A stretch of 36,360 nucleotides of DNA from JBDSTZ01 sp039927975 (GTDB lineage: Bacteria > Pseudomonadota > Gammaproteobacteria > Burkholderiales > Burkholderiaceae_D), in the NCBI GenBank assembly GCA_039927975.1, contig JBDSTZ010000045.1, positions 1 to 36,360 on the forward strand, in the 5' to 3' direction. A program made the position numbers and the translations under genes. Numbering within the stretch: the stretch's first letter is position 1; every line of letters starts with the position of its first letter. Positions 15,927-25,196 of this stretch are shown here, piece after piece. Below the pieces are notes generated by a model, which was not told the DNA's origin, searched no databases, and worked only from the letters and a program-made list of their open reading frames with translations.

Positions 15927-18521
15927 CTATGGCGCGGCGCGCACGATGACCTCGCGGCCGTTGACGAAGGCGCCGTCCGGCCCGATCCGCACCTCCTGGG
16001 CGGCGGGGCCCTGCAGCTTGAGGCGCGCCAGCTGGGCCGGCGCGACGCCCAGCCGATAGGTCCCCGGCAGCACCGCCTCGATGATGAAATAGCCGTCGGC
16101 CGCGCTCTTGACGCTGTCGACCAGGGCGCCGGCGCCGTCGCGCAATTCGAGTTCGAGGTCGCCGATGCCGCGCCGGCCGCCCTCGCTCGCCAGGTAGGCG
16201 GTGCCGTCGATGTCGCCGGTCAGGTTGACGGCGACATCGAGCTGGCTCACCTTGCCCGGCCTCGGCACGATGCGCACGCCCTTCTGGCGCGGCTGCCACT
16301 GCGGGTCTTCCAGCGTGTGCGGATCGAGCGCGAGGTCGGCGTGCTGCCAGGCCGCCAGGCGAGGCAGGTAGACGACGCCGTCGGCGTCGCTGCGCGCCAT
16401 GTGGGCGCCGCCGTTGAGGGTAAAACCGGCGCCCTTGACCGGCTGCTCGCCGGGGTCCATCACCCCGTTCTGGTTCTGGTCGAGGAACACGCGCAGCGAG
16501 GCCGCGCCCGTGTTGGCCATTGGCTGGGCCTCGGCCAGCCAGTGCGCGCGGCGCGGTTCGCGGCCAAGCGCGACGAACAGCTGCAGGCCGGCGCCGAACT
16601 CGCCGCGGTTGCTGTAGTAGCCGTTCAGGCCGAGACCGAAACTGCCCAGGCTCTTGGTCAGCGCCGCGCTGACTTTCTTCTGGCCGTCACGCAGATGGCG
16701 CGTCAGGCCGAGCGTGGCCTGGTAGCCGTCGGCCAGGTTGCGGTCGGCCGCCAGCGCCATGCTGGCAAGGCGCCGCAACGGCAGCAGTTCGTATTGCAGC
16801 TGGGCCGACAGGCCGACGCCGGCCAGGCGCCGGCTCGCCTGCAGCATGCCGTCGGCGCTGCGGCTGCCGGCCTGCGATTGCCAGTGCACGCTGTTGCTCA
16901 GCGCCGTGCCCTGGCTATACAGCGAGACGCGGGCCTGGGCGTCGAGCAGGGACTGGTTCGAGACGAGCGTGTCGCGCCGCAGCTGCAACGACAGCGGCAG
17001 CAGCGGCAGCCAGGCCGGCGCGCCGTCCAGGCGCAGCTCGTCGCGCGTGCGCAGCCGGTCGGGGCCGCCCTGATACAGCTCGCTGGCAAAGTCGCGCAGG
17101 CGGGTGCGGCTGGCGCCGACGGCGATGCCGGCCAGGCGCGTCTTGAGCCCGAGCTGGGCCACGGTGCCGCCGTCGCCGCTGCGCACCGCTTCGGCGTTGA
17201 CGATGAACGCTTGCCAGTAGCCGCGCAGGCCGGCGCTGGCGTAGCGCTGGGATTGCCCCGGCTGTCCCTGCAGCGGCGCCAGTGCCAGCGCGGCGCTGGC
17301 GGACAGCGAAGGCAGCAGGCCCAGTTCGACCTGGGCCAGCGCGCGATTGGCGCCTTCGCTGTCGCGCTGCCGGGCGAGCGTGTAGTACAGCGCGCCGGGC
17401 GCCAGCACCGGCTGCTCGAGCAAAAAGCTTTGCCGCTCGATGCGCACCTGGCCCAGCGGGCCATGGAACACCAGGCGAAATTCGTTGGCGCCGTAGATCA
17501 GCGGCCGGTCCTCGAAGCGGTATTTGCCGTCGGCGCGCGCTTGCTGCGCCGCGACCAGGGCGCCGTTGAAGAACAGCTCGACGTCCCAGCCGGGCGGCAG
17601 ATCGCCTTGCAGGGTATGGCTGTCGAACCGCGAGGGCTGGTCGAGCGGGCGGTTGCCGAGGGCGATGCCGGCGCCGCCCTGGCTGGCGCCGCTGACGTGC
17701 TCAACGCCGGCCAGCGTCACGCTGCCTGCCTCGATGCTGCGGGCGTGCAGGGGGCCGAGCAGTCCGGCGTCGGGATCGTGGCGGCCCAGCGTCAGACGCA
17801 GCCCGGCGCTGTCTTGCTGGCGACGGCTGGCGTACAGCGAAGCTTCCATGCCGAGCAGGTCGGCGGTCAGGTAGGCGGTGTAGCTGGCGCTGCGCTCGCC
17901 GTGGCCGTCGCCGTGCGTGAGCGCGGTGCTGAAGGTCTGGTCGATGAAGGGCGTGTCGAACATGCGGTAGGCGGTCGGTGCGAGCGCGAAGCCGGGCAGC
18001 GGCGCGGTGGTGGCCGCCGCGCCGGCCGGACCGCGCGCCAGCCGTTCGAAGCGCGCCTGCAGCGGCAGCTGTTCGCGCGGACGCACCTTGAGCGAGAGCG
18101 TCGGCAAATCGAGTTCGAGGTCGACCGGCAGCCATAACGCCAGCGCGCCGCTGGCAACATAGATATCGTCGGCCTCGCGGCGCAGCTGGGCCGGCTCGAA
18201 ACTGGCCTGGTGGCCGTTCACGGTCAGCGCATGGGCGCCGATGTCAAGGCTGAAGCTGCGCGATTCGTCGAGGATGTAGCCGCTGGCGCGGCCGTCGGCC
18301 GGGCTGGCGCGGATCGCGATGGTGAGCAGGCGCGCCATCTCGCCGAGTGGCAGGAACACCTCGCGCCCGGACTGCCAGGCGACGACGCCGTCCGAGAGCA
18401 AGTGCGGGCCAAGCCGCACTTCGAGCAGCAGCGCGTTGGCGTCGGCCGGCGCCGCCTGCGCCGCCTGCGCCGCCGGCATGCCGAGCGCCAGGCAGGCGAG
18501 CCAGCACGCCAGTGGTCGCAT
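15927..18521 (-). CDS. Outer-membrane usher of a DUF4402-type chaperone-usher pilus
   Basis: An 864-residue protein with a signal peptide (MRPLACWLACLALGMPAAQA). It has an N-terminal domain (about 28-150), a long beta-rich middle that is presumably the usher barrel, and an unusual C-terminus. At about 680-695 DQNQNGVMDPGE looks like a calcium-binding loop of the SdrB/Cna type. At about 769-830 GDIDGTAYL ... DGYFIIEAVLPGTYRLGV is a carboxypeptidase-regulatory-like beta-sandwich. Classical FimD/PapC features are hard to see, so the usher call rests partly on the chaperone and pilin-like neighbours. The reading frame is open far upstream, but the ATG at 18521 starts the signal peptide. It is the last gene of the operon. 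Confidence 0.75.
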   Translation of the reverse strand: MRPLACWLACLALGMPAAQAAQAAPADANALLLEVRLGPHLLSDGVVAWQSGREVFLPLGEMARLLTIAIRASPADGRASGYILDESRSFSLDIGAHALTVNGHQASFEPAQLRREADDIYVASGALALWLPVDLELDLPTLSLKVRPREQLPLQARFERLARGPAGAAATTAPLPGFALAPTAYRMFDTPFIDQTFSTALTHGDGHGERSASYTAYLTADLLGMEASLYASRRQQDSAGLRLTLGRHDPDAGLLGPLHARSIEAGSVTLAGVEHVSGASQGGAGIALGNRPLDQPSRFDSHTLQGDLPPGWDVELFFNGALVAAQQARADGKYRFEDRPLIYGANEFRLVFHGPLGQVRIERQSFLLEQPVLAPGALYYTLARQRDSEGANRALAQVELGLLPSLSASAALALAPLQGQPGQSQRYASAGLRGYWQAFIVNAEAVRSGDGGTVAQLGLKTRLAGIAVGASRTRLRDFASELYQGGPDRLRTRDELRLDGAPAWLPLLPLSLQLRRDTLVSNQSLLDAQARVSLYSQGTALSNSVHWQSQAGSRSADGMLQASRRLAGVGLSAQLQYELLPLRRLASMALAADRNLADGYQATLGLTRHLRDGQKKVSAALTKSLGSFGLGLNGYYSNRGEFGAGLQLFVALGREPRRAHWLAEAQPMANTGAASLRVFLDQNQNGVMDPGEQPVKGAGFTLNGGAHMARSDADGVVYLPRLAAWQHADLALDPHTLEDPQWQPRQKGVRIVPRPGKVSQLDVAVNLTGDIDGTAYLASEGGRRGIGDLELELRDGAGALVDSVKSAADGYFIIEAVLPGTYRLGVAPAQLARLKLQGPAAQEVRIGPDGAFVNGREVIVRAAP

Positions 18522-18538
18522 GGCGGCGCCGCGCGCGG

Positions 18539-19366
18539 CTAGGGCAGCACGAGTTCGGCGTGCGCCAGCTCGCGTCCGCCGGCGTCGGGGCGCTCGCGGT
18601 AGCTCACTTTGAGCACGCCGTGCGCCAGCGTCACGCCGGGCGGCAGCTGCAAGGGCACTTTGGCGCTGCGGCTGCGGTTCGGGCTGTAGACGGCGACGCC
18701 GCCGACCTTGGCCAGCGCGATCTCGCTGCCGCCCCGGGCGCTGAAGCCGACGCTGATGTCGCCGTAGACCGAGTGCGCGCCGCTGCGCTCGAAACACAGC
18801 GACAGCAGCGGCGCGCCGTCCGCCGCCAGCGCCAGCGCCGACAGGACCACGCTGGCGCCGCCTTCGCCATGGCGCACAATGACCGGCATCGCGGCGCCCA
18901 CCAGCGCCTTGAGATTGATCCCGATGCTGCCCGGCGCGCCCGGCTGCTGCTGTTCGATGCTGGCGCCGCCGGCGGCCTCGGGCACCATGTCGAACTGCAG
19001 GTGCGAGCGGTATTCGCCCTCGGCCAGGTCGGCGGGTTTGCGCAGCATCACCCGCACCGTCTGCGCGCCGCCCGGTTCGAGCGTGATCTGGCGCGGCGCG
19101 TAGTTCAGCATCGGCGCGGCGAACAGTTCGCCCGCTGCGGCCGTGTCGGCGGCGACGAATTCGCCGCTCTCGGTCATGCGGCGGTTCACCAGCGAGATGC
19201 GGTAGGTGGTCCGCTCGCTGCCATTGTTGATCAGTTCGACCTGGGCGGCGCGCTGGTTCTTCTCGAACACCAGGCGGGTCGGGTGCAGCATCAGTTCGGC
19301 GCTGGCGGGGCCGGCGGCGAGCAGGGCGCACACCAGCGCGGCGCGCGTGAACAGGGAAAAATCCAT
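18539..19366 (-). CDS. Periplasmic pilus assembly chaperone (PapD-like fold)
   Basis: A 275-residue secreted protein with a signal peptide ending near ASAE (residue 23). ELMLHPTRLVFEKNQRAAQV followed by VELINNGSERTTYRISLVNRRM is the N-terminal Ig strand pair of pilus chaperones, and EPGGAQTVRVMLRKPADL is the G1-like strand. It would cap the DUF4402 subunits and deliver them to the usher. CCAAGGAGACC precedes the ATG. It lies between the second subunit gene (16 bases) and the usher gene (17 bases), clearly one operon. Confidence 0.86.
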   Translation of the reverse strand: MDFSLFTRAALVCALLAAGPASAELMLHPTRLVFEKNQRAAQVELINNGSERTTYRISLVNRRMTESGEFVAADTAAAGELFAAPMLNYAPRQITLEPGGAQTVRVMLRKPADLAEGEYRSHLQFDMVPEAAGGASIEQQQPGAPGSIGINLKALVGAAMPVIVRHGEGGASVVLSALALAADGAPLLSLCFERSGAHSVYGDISVGFSARGGSEIALAKVGGVAVYSPNRSRSAKVPLQLPPGVTLAHGVLKVSYRERPDAGGRELAHAELVLP

Positions 19367-19382
19367 TTCGGTCTCCTTGGAC

Positions 19383-19892
19383 TTATTGGTAATTGACGGT
19401 CACCGCGAAGGTGCCGCTGTAGCTGCCGGCCGGCTGTGCCGGGGCGACGCTCAGGGTGGCGCCGACGTCCAGCGTCACGCTGCCGTTGTTGGGAATGCTG
19501 GCGATGCTGGTGGGGGAGCTGGTGAAGTTGTTGACGGCCATGCTGTTGGCGCCGCTGACCAGGCGCACCGTGTTATTGGCCGGCAGGGTGATGACGATGG
19601 CCAGCTTGGAATTGCCGTTTGTGCTCTTGCCGACATTGAAGCTGGCCGAGTTCACGGCCGGGGAGTTGAGCAGCACCACGGCGCCGCTCTTGCTGCGCGC
19701 GCCGGCCGGGCTGACCGTGATGGCGCCGCCGCCGACGGCGGCGAAGCGGCCGAAGTCGAGATTGCGGGTGGTGGCGAGCGTCACCACCTGCTGCGCGGCG
19801 GCGCGCGGCGCCACGCCAAAAAGCGCCCCCAACAGCAGGGCGCCGATTACGACCGGGCGCAGCGTCGCCGCCGCGCGGGGTGGTGCGTGCAC
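19383..19892 (-). CDS. DUF4402 domain pilin-like secreted protein (second subunit)
   Basis: A 169-residue secreted protein. After a basic start and a hydrophobic segment to about AAAQ (residue 34), the mature part shows NLDFGRFAAVGGGAITVSP and ends GATLSVAPAQPAGSYSGTFA-VTVNYQ, the signature of DUF4402. The C-terminal beta-strand YSGTFAVTVNY resembles the edge strand completed by a chaperone. The start is GTG at 19892, seven bases after the previous stop with TAAGG between; no ATG start is available nearby. Confidence 0.83.
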   Translation of the reverse strand: MHAPPRAAATLRPVVIGALLLGALFGVAPRAAAQQVVTLATTRNLDFGRFAAVGGGAITVSPAGARSKSGAVVLLNSPAVNSASFNVGKSTNGNSKLAIVITLPANNTVRLVSGANSMAVNNFTSSPTSIASIPNNGSVTLDVGATLSVAPAQPAGSYSGTFAVTVNYQ

Positions 19893-19899
19893 CTTACGC

Positions 19900-20451
19900 T
19901 CAGTTGTATTCGACCGTGGCGATCACCGTGCCGCTGTAGCTGCCGGGCGCCTGGGCCGACGCCACGGTCAGCACGCCGCCCACGAAAATCGAGCTGGCGC
20001 CGGCGGTCAGGGTGCCGGTGGTGACGTTGCCGGTGATGGCGCCGGCGCCGGTCAGGTCGCTGACGGGAGCGAACGGCATGGTGTTGGCGCCCGAGGTCAG
20101 CACGGTGGTGCCGCTGAGCGCGATGCTGTAGCTGGCGCCGCTGTCGCCGGTGACGTCGAAGCGCGCCGCGGTGGAGGCACTGCCGGTCAGGCCGATCACG
20201 GCGCCGCCGACGGTGCGCACGCCGCTGGTGCTGACGGTGACCGAGCCGCCGGTGGCGGCGGCGAAGCGGCCGAAGGTCAGGTCGGCGACCTTGGTGATGG
20301 CGATCGGCGCGACCACGGTGGCGCTGGAGGTGGCGGTGGCGGCGGCCGCCTGGGCGGCGCCGCCGACGCTGGCGCCGGCGATCAAGAGGGCGGCCATCAG
20401 CAGGCGGGCGGTGGTGGTCTGGCGGGTGAACTGGCGGGTGAACTGGGACAT
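19900..20451 (-). CDS. DUF4402 domain pilin-like secreted protein (first subunit)
   Basis: A 183-residue secreted protein, first gene of the pilus operon and so perhaps the major subunit. The signal peptide has a long basic n-region with FTRQ repeated twice, a hydrophobic core, and cleavage near AQA-AA. The mature domain has DLTFGRFAAATGGSVTVSTS, VGGAVIGLTGS and a C-terminal YSGTVIATVEYN, all DUF4402 features. It is rich in Thr, Ser, Gly and Ala and has no Cys. CAAGGAGACC precedes the ATG at 20451; an in-frame ATG 24 codons upstream has no ribosome site and would spoil the signal peptide. Confidence 0.85.
   Translation of the reverse strand: MSQFTRQFTRQTTTARLLMAALLIAGASVGGAAQAAAATATSSATVVAPIAITKVADLTFGRFAAATGGSVTVSTSGVRTVGGAVIGLTGSASTAARFDVTGDSGASYSIALSGTTVLTSGANTMPFAPVSDLTGAGAITGNVTTGTLTAGASSIFVGGVLTVASAQAPGSYSGTVIATVEYN
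20421..20444 (-). repeat. 12-bp exact direct repeat in the signal-peptide region
   Basis: The plus-strand unit GGCGGGTGAACT is present twice in tandem. It duplicates FTRQ in the n-region of the first DUF4402 signal peptide, lengthening the basic start by four residues. Confidence 0.9.
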
Positions 20452-20489
20452 GCGGGTCTCCTTGGATGGGGGGATGCCGTGGTTGGCGT

Positions 20490-20502
20490 CAGAATCATTC
20501 TG
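20490..20502. other. 13-bp palindrome in the leader of the pilus operon
   Basis: CAGAAT-C-ATTCTG is a perfect inverted repeat with six-base arms, about 40 bases upstream of the first pilus ATG. It could be an operator or a small mRNA hairpin. No matching regulator is known to me. Confidence 0.35.
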
Positions 20503-20587
20503 CTGGTAATTGCCGCATGGCACTTTGTTGCCTATCAGAACTTTGCGGCATTGTGAACGCCGCGTCTTCTCAAAGATGCAATGTTGA

Positions 20588-20647
20588 AATATAGAAATAA
20601 AGGCATCAATTTCATCTATAATTGTTTTTCCATTTGATTCGAATCAA
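20588..20647 (-). promoter_or_regulatory. Divergent promoter region with a perfect FNR-type box
   Basis: TTGAT-TCGA-ATCAA at 20634-20647 is a perfect FNR consensus and a full palindrome. For the pilus operon on the minus strand, TATATT (20593-20588, 5 of 6 to TATAAT) gives a start near 20581, with the box centre at about -60, close to the class I FNR position of -61.5. For the divergent Yip1 gene the box ends 8 bases before its ATG, downstream of a TATAAT at 20617-20622 on the plus strand, so bound FNR would block it. The surrounding 80 bases are AT-rich compared with the rest of the window. Function is inferred. Confidence 0.6.
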
Positions 20648-20655
20648 GGCGCGGC

Positions 20656-21336
20656 ATGAGCGGCAATCCCTTCACGATCCTGATGCAAATGTTTTACGAG
20701 CCCGGCCTGGCGTTCGCAGCGCTGCGGCAAAAATCGCACGCCTGGCTGCCGCTGCTGCTGGCGCTGCTGGGCACGGCCGTGACGCTGTGGTACGCCTCGA
20801 GCGTCGACCCGGTGTGGATGGCGGCGAAGCTCGCCGCCGATCATCCCGACTGGCCCGCCGAGCGCGTCGCGCAGACCGGAAAAATGCTGGCCAGTCCCTT
20901 GATGAGCGTGTGGTCACTGGTCGCCACGCTGATCGCGTATGCGGTGTCGGCGCTGTACCTGCTGCTGGCCGGCCGTGTCATCGATGTCCAGTTCAGCTTC
21001 GGGAAGTGGTTCGCCTTTTCGTTGTGGACCCGCGTGCCCGCCGTGCTGGTGCTGTTGCTGTCGGTGCTGCAAGTCGCCACCAGCCACGGCCAGGTCGCGA
21101 TGGAAGACTTGAATATGGTCTCGCTCAATTACCTGCTGCTGCACCTGGCGCCGTCGCATCCCTGGTACGGCCTGGCCTGCGCGCTCGACCTGAGCGCGCT
21201 GTGGTCAACCGTGCTGACCGTGATCGGCCTGCGCGTGTGGACCGAGCGTAGCCTGGCCACCTGCGTCGTGGTGGCGATCTTGCCGATGCTCCTCATCTTC
21301 GGCCTGTGGGCCACCAAAATCATCGCCTTCGGGTAA
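20656..21336 (+). CDS. Yip1 family membrane protein
   Basis: A 226-residue membrane protein with about five hydrophobic helices (roughly 30-47, 87-112, 125-145, 165-190 and 200-222). It opens with NPFTILMQMFYEPGLAFAAL, a pattern typical of bacterial Yip1-domain proteins, whose function is poorly known. The gene is first in line with the MacAB-like exporter genes (26-base gap), so it may help that complex. CAAGGCG is a weak ribosome site and overlaps the 3' end of the FNR-type box. Confidence 0.75.
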   Translation: MSGNPFTILMQMFYEPGLAFAALRQKSHAWLPLLLALLGTAVTLWYASSVDPVWMAAKLAADHPDWPAERVAQTGKMLASPLMSVWSLVATLIAYAVSALYLLLAGRVIDVQFSFGKWFAFSLWTRVPAVLVLLLSVLQVATSHGQVAMEDLNMVSLNYLLLHLAPSHPWYGLACALDLSALWSTVLTVIGLRVWTERSLATCVVVAILPMLLIFGLWATKIIAFG

Positions 21337-21362
21337 ATTCGTTTAACTTTCCCCTCTCGAAC

Positions 21363-22555
21363 ATGAATCGAAAAATCATCGGCGCGATCGTCGTCGCGGC
21401 CTTTATCGCGGTGCCGCTGGCGGTCAAATTCAGCGGCGGCAAGCGGCCGGTCGAGGTCGAAGTGGCCAAGGTCGAGAGCCGCCAGATCCTGCCCTCGATC
21501 CTCGCCTCCGGCAACCTGGTGTTCCGCCAGGAGGTCCAGCTGTCGAGCGAAGTGATCGGCAAAGTGGTCGAGGTGCTGGTCAAGGAAGGCGACAAGATCG
21601 AGCAGGGTCAGGTGCTGCTGCGCCTGAACCCGAGCAGCTACAAGGCCTCGGTGGCGCAGCAGGAGGCGCAGCGCCGCAATGCCCTGGTGGGCATCGAGCG
21701 GGCCCGCGCCAACCTCGAGAATCAGCGCCGCAAGCTCGAACGCAGCAAGCGCCTGGTGGAGGCGAAATTCATCGACGCCAGCAAATACGACGAGGAAGTG
21801 CACCAGATGGAACTGGCGCAGGTCGATCTGCGCGCCAACGGCGAATCGCTGCAGCAGGCCCAGGCCATGCTGGCGCAGGCCAACGAGGCGCTGGCCAAGA
21901 CCGAGGTGAGGGCGCCGATCTCCGGCACCGCGACTTCGGTGCAGATCAAGGTCGGCGAGACGGCGGTGGCCAGCACCACCGGCATCGCCGGCTCGAACAT
22001 GATGACGATCGCCGACGTCAGCAGCCTGATGGCCGAGGTGAATGTCGACGAGGCCGACGTCGCCAAGGTGGCGCCGGGCCAGAGCGCGCGGGTGTTCCCG
22101 GCGGCGTTTTCCGACAAGCCGGTCAGCGGCAAGGTCGAATCGGTGTCGATGACGCCCAAGGCCGGCGTGCAGGGCCGCAGCTACACCGTCAAGATCCACC
22201 TCGACAGCCCGAATCCGGCGCTGCGCACCGGGATGACCTGCCGGGTCGAAATCGCCACCAGCAGCGGCGCGGCCAGGCCGGTGCTGCCGATTCCGGCGAT
22301 CCTGGCCACCGAGGCCGACAGCGCCAAGGGCGTCAAGGCCGGCAATTACGTGTTCGCCGTGGTCGACGGCAAGGCGCGCAAGAAGGTGGTGGAAGTCGGC
22401 CTGGCCGACGACAACAACCAGGAAATCGTCAAGGGTCTTGCGCTCGGCGACACGGTAGCGACCGGGCCGGCGCGCGTCCTGCGCGCGCTTATCGACGGCG
22501 CGCCGGTCAAGGTGGCCGTGCCGGCGCCGGCCGTCAAGACTGCGAGCGCGGCGCC

Positions 22556-22559
<4 letters not shown>
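21363..22559 (+). CDS. Periplasmic adaptor of a MacA/HlyD-type export system
   Basis: A 398-residue membrane-fusion protein. One N-terminal helix (about 4-22) anchors it, followed by a barrel-lipoyl half (GKVVEVLVKEGDKIEQGQVL, about 60-80), a coiled-coil hairpin (about 95-175), KTEVRAPISGTA as the second lipoyl half, and C-terminal beta domains. It should link the inner-membrane ABC pump to a TolC-like channel. The ATG at 21363 is chosen because the membrane anchor begins there; an upstream in-frame ATG overlaps the Yip1 gene. Its stop overlaps the ATPase start as GTGA. No outer-membrane factor gene is present in this window. Confidence 0.9.
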
Positions 22560-23270
<711 letters not shown>

Positions 23271-23287
<17 letters not shown>

Positions 23288-24491
23288 ATCGCTGCGCTCG
23301 GCCCTGCTGTCGATCCGCGCCCACCGGCTGCGCAGCTTCCTCACCTCGCTCGGCATCATCATCGGCGTCGCCTCGGTGATCACCGTGATCTCGCTGATCC
23401 AGGGCCTGTCGAAAAGCGTCACCGCGCAGTTCGAGGGCCTGGGCGGCAATTCGCTCACGGTCAGCGCCAAGGACGACTTCAAGGATGTCATGCGCGGCAA
23501 GCGCAACTACCTCAACTTCGACGACATCGAGCAGCTGCGCGCCCACATCGACGATATTCGCGACCTCAGTCCGAGCTTTTCGCCGGCCAGCGGCGATGTG
23601 CGCTTCGGCAGCCAGAGCGCGCTGGTGCGCGCGACCGCGACCACGCCCTCGTTCCAGGACGTGCAGCAGCGCTTCGTGCAGGCCGGGCGCTTCATCGGCC
23701 AGTCCGACGAACTGGGCGCGCGGCGGGTCTGCGTGATCGGCGAAAAACTGATCGAGGACTTGCACCTGCCGGCCAACCCGCTCGGCCAGTTCGTCCAGTT
23801 CAACGGCGAATGGTTCAAGGTGATCGGCGTGATGGAAAAGCGCGGCGACCTGTTCGGCATGTCGCAGGACAGCGACTTGATCATGCCGTTTCGCACCGGG
23901 CGCAGCATCAGCGGCAACAACAAGCGGCCGGCCATGTCGATCTCGGTCTCGCTGCGCGACATCGCCAGGCTCGACGAAGTAAAGAACCGCATGACGAGCG
24001 TGCTGCGCAGCGCGCACCGGCTGACGCCCGCGCAGCCGGACGACTTCAAGATCGAATCGTCCGACATGATGGCCAAGACGCTGGCCAACATCACCGGCAC
24101 GGTGACGATGGTGATGGGCGGGATCGTCGGCATCGCGCTGCTGGTGGGCGGCATCGGCATCATGAACATCATGCTGGTGTCGGTGACCGAGCGCACCCGC
24201 GAGATCGGCATCTGCAAGGCGATCGGCGCGCGCAGCCGCGACATCATGATGCAGTTCCTGATCGAGGCGGTGACGCTGTCGGTGCTGGGCGGGGCGATCG
24301 GGCTGCTGCTCGGCTACGTGCTCGGCTTCGCGATCGCCAAAGCGATTCCGGATTTCCCCGACGCCTACGTGCCGTGGTGGGCGGTGGCGCTGGCCTTCCT
24401 GTTCTCGGCCGGGGTCGGCATTGTGTTCGGCGTGATCCCCGCCAGCAAGGCGGCCAAGCTCGATCCGATCGAAGCGCTGCGTTACGAATAG
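23271..24491 (+). CDS. ABC transporter permease (MacB type)
   Basis: A 406-residue permease with one N-terminal helix (about 20-43), a large periplasmic domain (about 45-275), and three C-terminal helices in the FtsX-like domain. VSVTERTREIGICKAIGARS is the coupling-helix motif of the MacB/FtsX family. In MacB the ATPase is fused to this part; here it is a separate gene just upstream. The ATG at 23271 follows AAGGAGCCCTG. Substrate unknown: antibiotics, lipids or peptides are all possible. Confidence 0.93.
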
Positions 24492-24509
24492 AAACAAAAT
24501 CGCCGGCCC

Positions 24510-24531
24510 TTCCGTGCGCCAACGCACGGAA
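24510..24531 (+). terminator. Hairpin after the exporter operon
   Basis: TTCCGTGCG-CCAA-CGCACGGAA is a perfect nine-base stem with a four-base loop, 18 bases after the permease stop. No T-run follows, so it may protect the 3' end of the mRNA or act as a weak terminator. Confidence 0.55.
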
Positions 24532-24600
24532 TTCGAGGTTGCATCTGATAAACTTCTTTCATCCCAGGCGCATTGTCCTGAAGAGCGAAAGAGGAATACC

Positions 24601-25116
24601 ATGAAAAACCTGATCACTGCCGCCGCGCTTGGCGCGGCCCTGCTGGCCGGCGCGCCCGCGATGGCGCAAACCAATCTCAGCGTCTCGGTCGGCCAGCCCG
24701 GCTTCTACGGCCGGCTCGATATCGGCGACTTCGGCCCGCCGCCGGTGGTCTACGCCCAGCCGGTGATCATCGAGCGCCAGCGCTACATGTCGCAGCCGAT
24801 CTACCTGCGCGTGCCGCCCGGCCACCAGAAGCACTGGAACAAGCACTGCGCCCAGTACAACGCCTGCGGCCAGCGCGTGCTGTTCGTGCGCGACGACTGG
24901 TACAACAACACTTATGCGCCGCGCTACGTCCAGCAGCATCCGCGCATGGAGCGGCGCGAGGTGCGTTACGAGAATCCACGTCCCGAACACGGCCGTGAAT
25001 ATTACGTGCAGGAAGAGCGCGGTCACGGCAAGCAAAAGGACAAGGATCGCGACGACGACGGTGACCGCGGCCACGGCAATGGCCACGGCAATGGGCACGG
25101 CAACGGCAAACACTGA
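24601..25116 (+). CDS. Secreted protein with a charged, His/Gly/Asn-rich tail
   Basis: A 171-residue protein with a clear signal peptide ending AMA-QT (about residue 22). The mature part begins NLSVSVGQPGFYGRLDIGD, a beta-like segment with many Tyr and Pro. It contains two Cys in HKHCAQYNACGQR, possibly a disulfide, and ends in a strongly charged region (KDKDRDDDGDR) followed by GHGN repeats at about 157-168. His-rich tails often bind metal, but that is inference. I do not recognise a named family. AAGAGGAATACC precedes the ATG. It stands alone after the exporter hairpin. Confidence 0.75.
   Translation: MKNLITAAALGAALLAGAPAMAQTNLSVSVGQPGFYGRLDIGDFGPPPVVYAQPVIIERQRYMSQPIYLRVPPGHQKHWNKHCAQYNACGQRVLFVRDDWYNNTYAPRYVQQHPRMERREVRYENPRPEHGREYYVQEERGHGKQKDKDRDDDGDRGHGNGHGNGHGNGKH
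25069..25104 (+). repeat. Three 12-bp tandem units encoding GHGN
   Basis: Two exact copies of GGCCACGGCAAT and a third with two changes (GGGCACGGCAAC). They encode GHGN three times at the end of the secreted protein and could expand or contract in frame. Confidence 0.92.
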
Positions 25117-25143
25117 TTCCCTGTACACTCGTGGGTGAGGCGG

Positions 25144-25159
25144 CGCCGCGCTTGCGGCG
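25144..25159 (+). other. Small hairpin in the leader of the NADH dehydrogenase gene
   Basis: CGCCGC-GCTT-GCGGCG, six-base stem, about 40 bases before the TTG start. No T-run follows. It may be the end of the upstream transcript or only a chance feature of GC-rich DNA. Confidence 0.3.
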
Positions 25160-25196
25160 ATCGCCAGCCCAGGAGTGACAATCACAGGAGCCTGTT

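Noticed and set aside
15780..18137. Plus-strand open frame of 785 codons opposite the usher gene
   Set aside because: Biased composition without domains. The minus strand has signal peptide, beta-rich and C-terminal domain features and fits the operon.
18522..19331. N-terminal extension of the usher frame across the chaperone gene
   Set aside because: The frame is open, but the sequence is Arg-rich and without motifs. A signal peptide starts at 18521, and the chaperone gene occupies the other frame.
20452..20523. Upstream ATG (20523) for the first DUF4402 subunit
   Set aside because: It would put 24 polar residues before the signal peptide and has no ribosome site, whereas the ATG at 20451 has CAAGGAGACC.
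20617..20622. TATAAT as a strong promoter for the Yip1 gene
   Set aside because: The -10 is perfect, but no -35 or extended -10 lies at a suitable distance. Kept only as a possible weak promoter in the regulatory entry, not as a separate feature.
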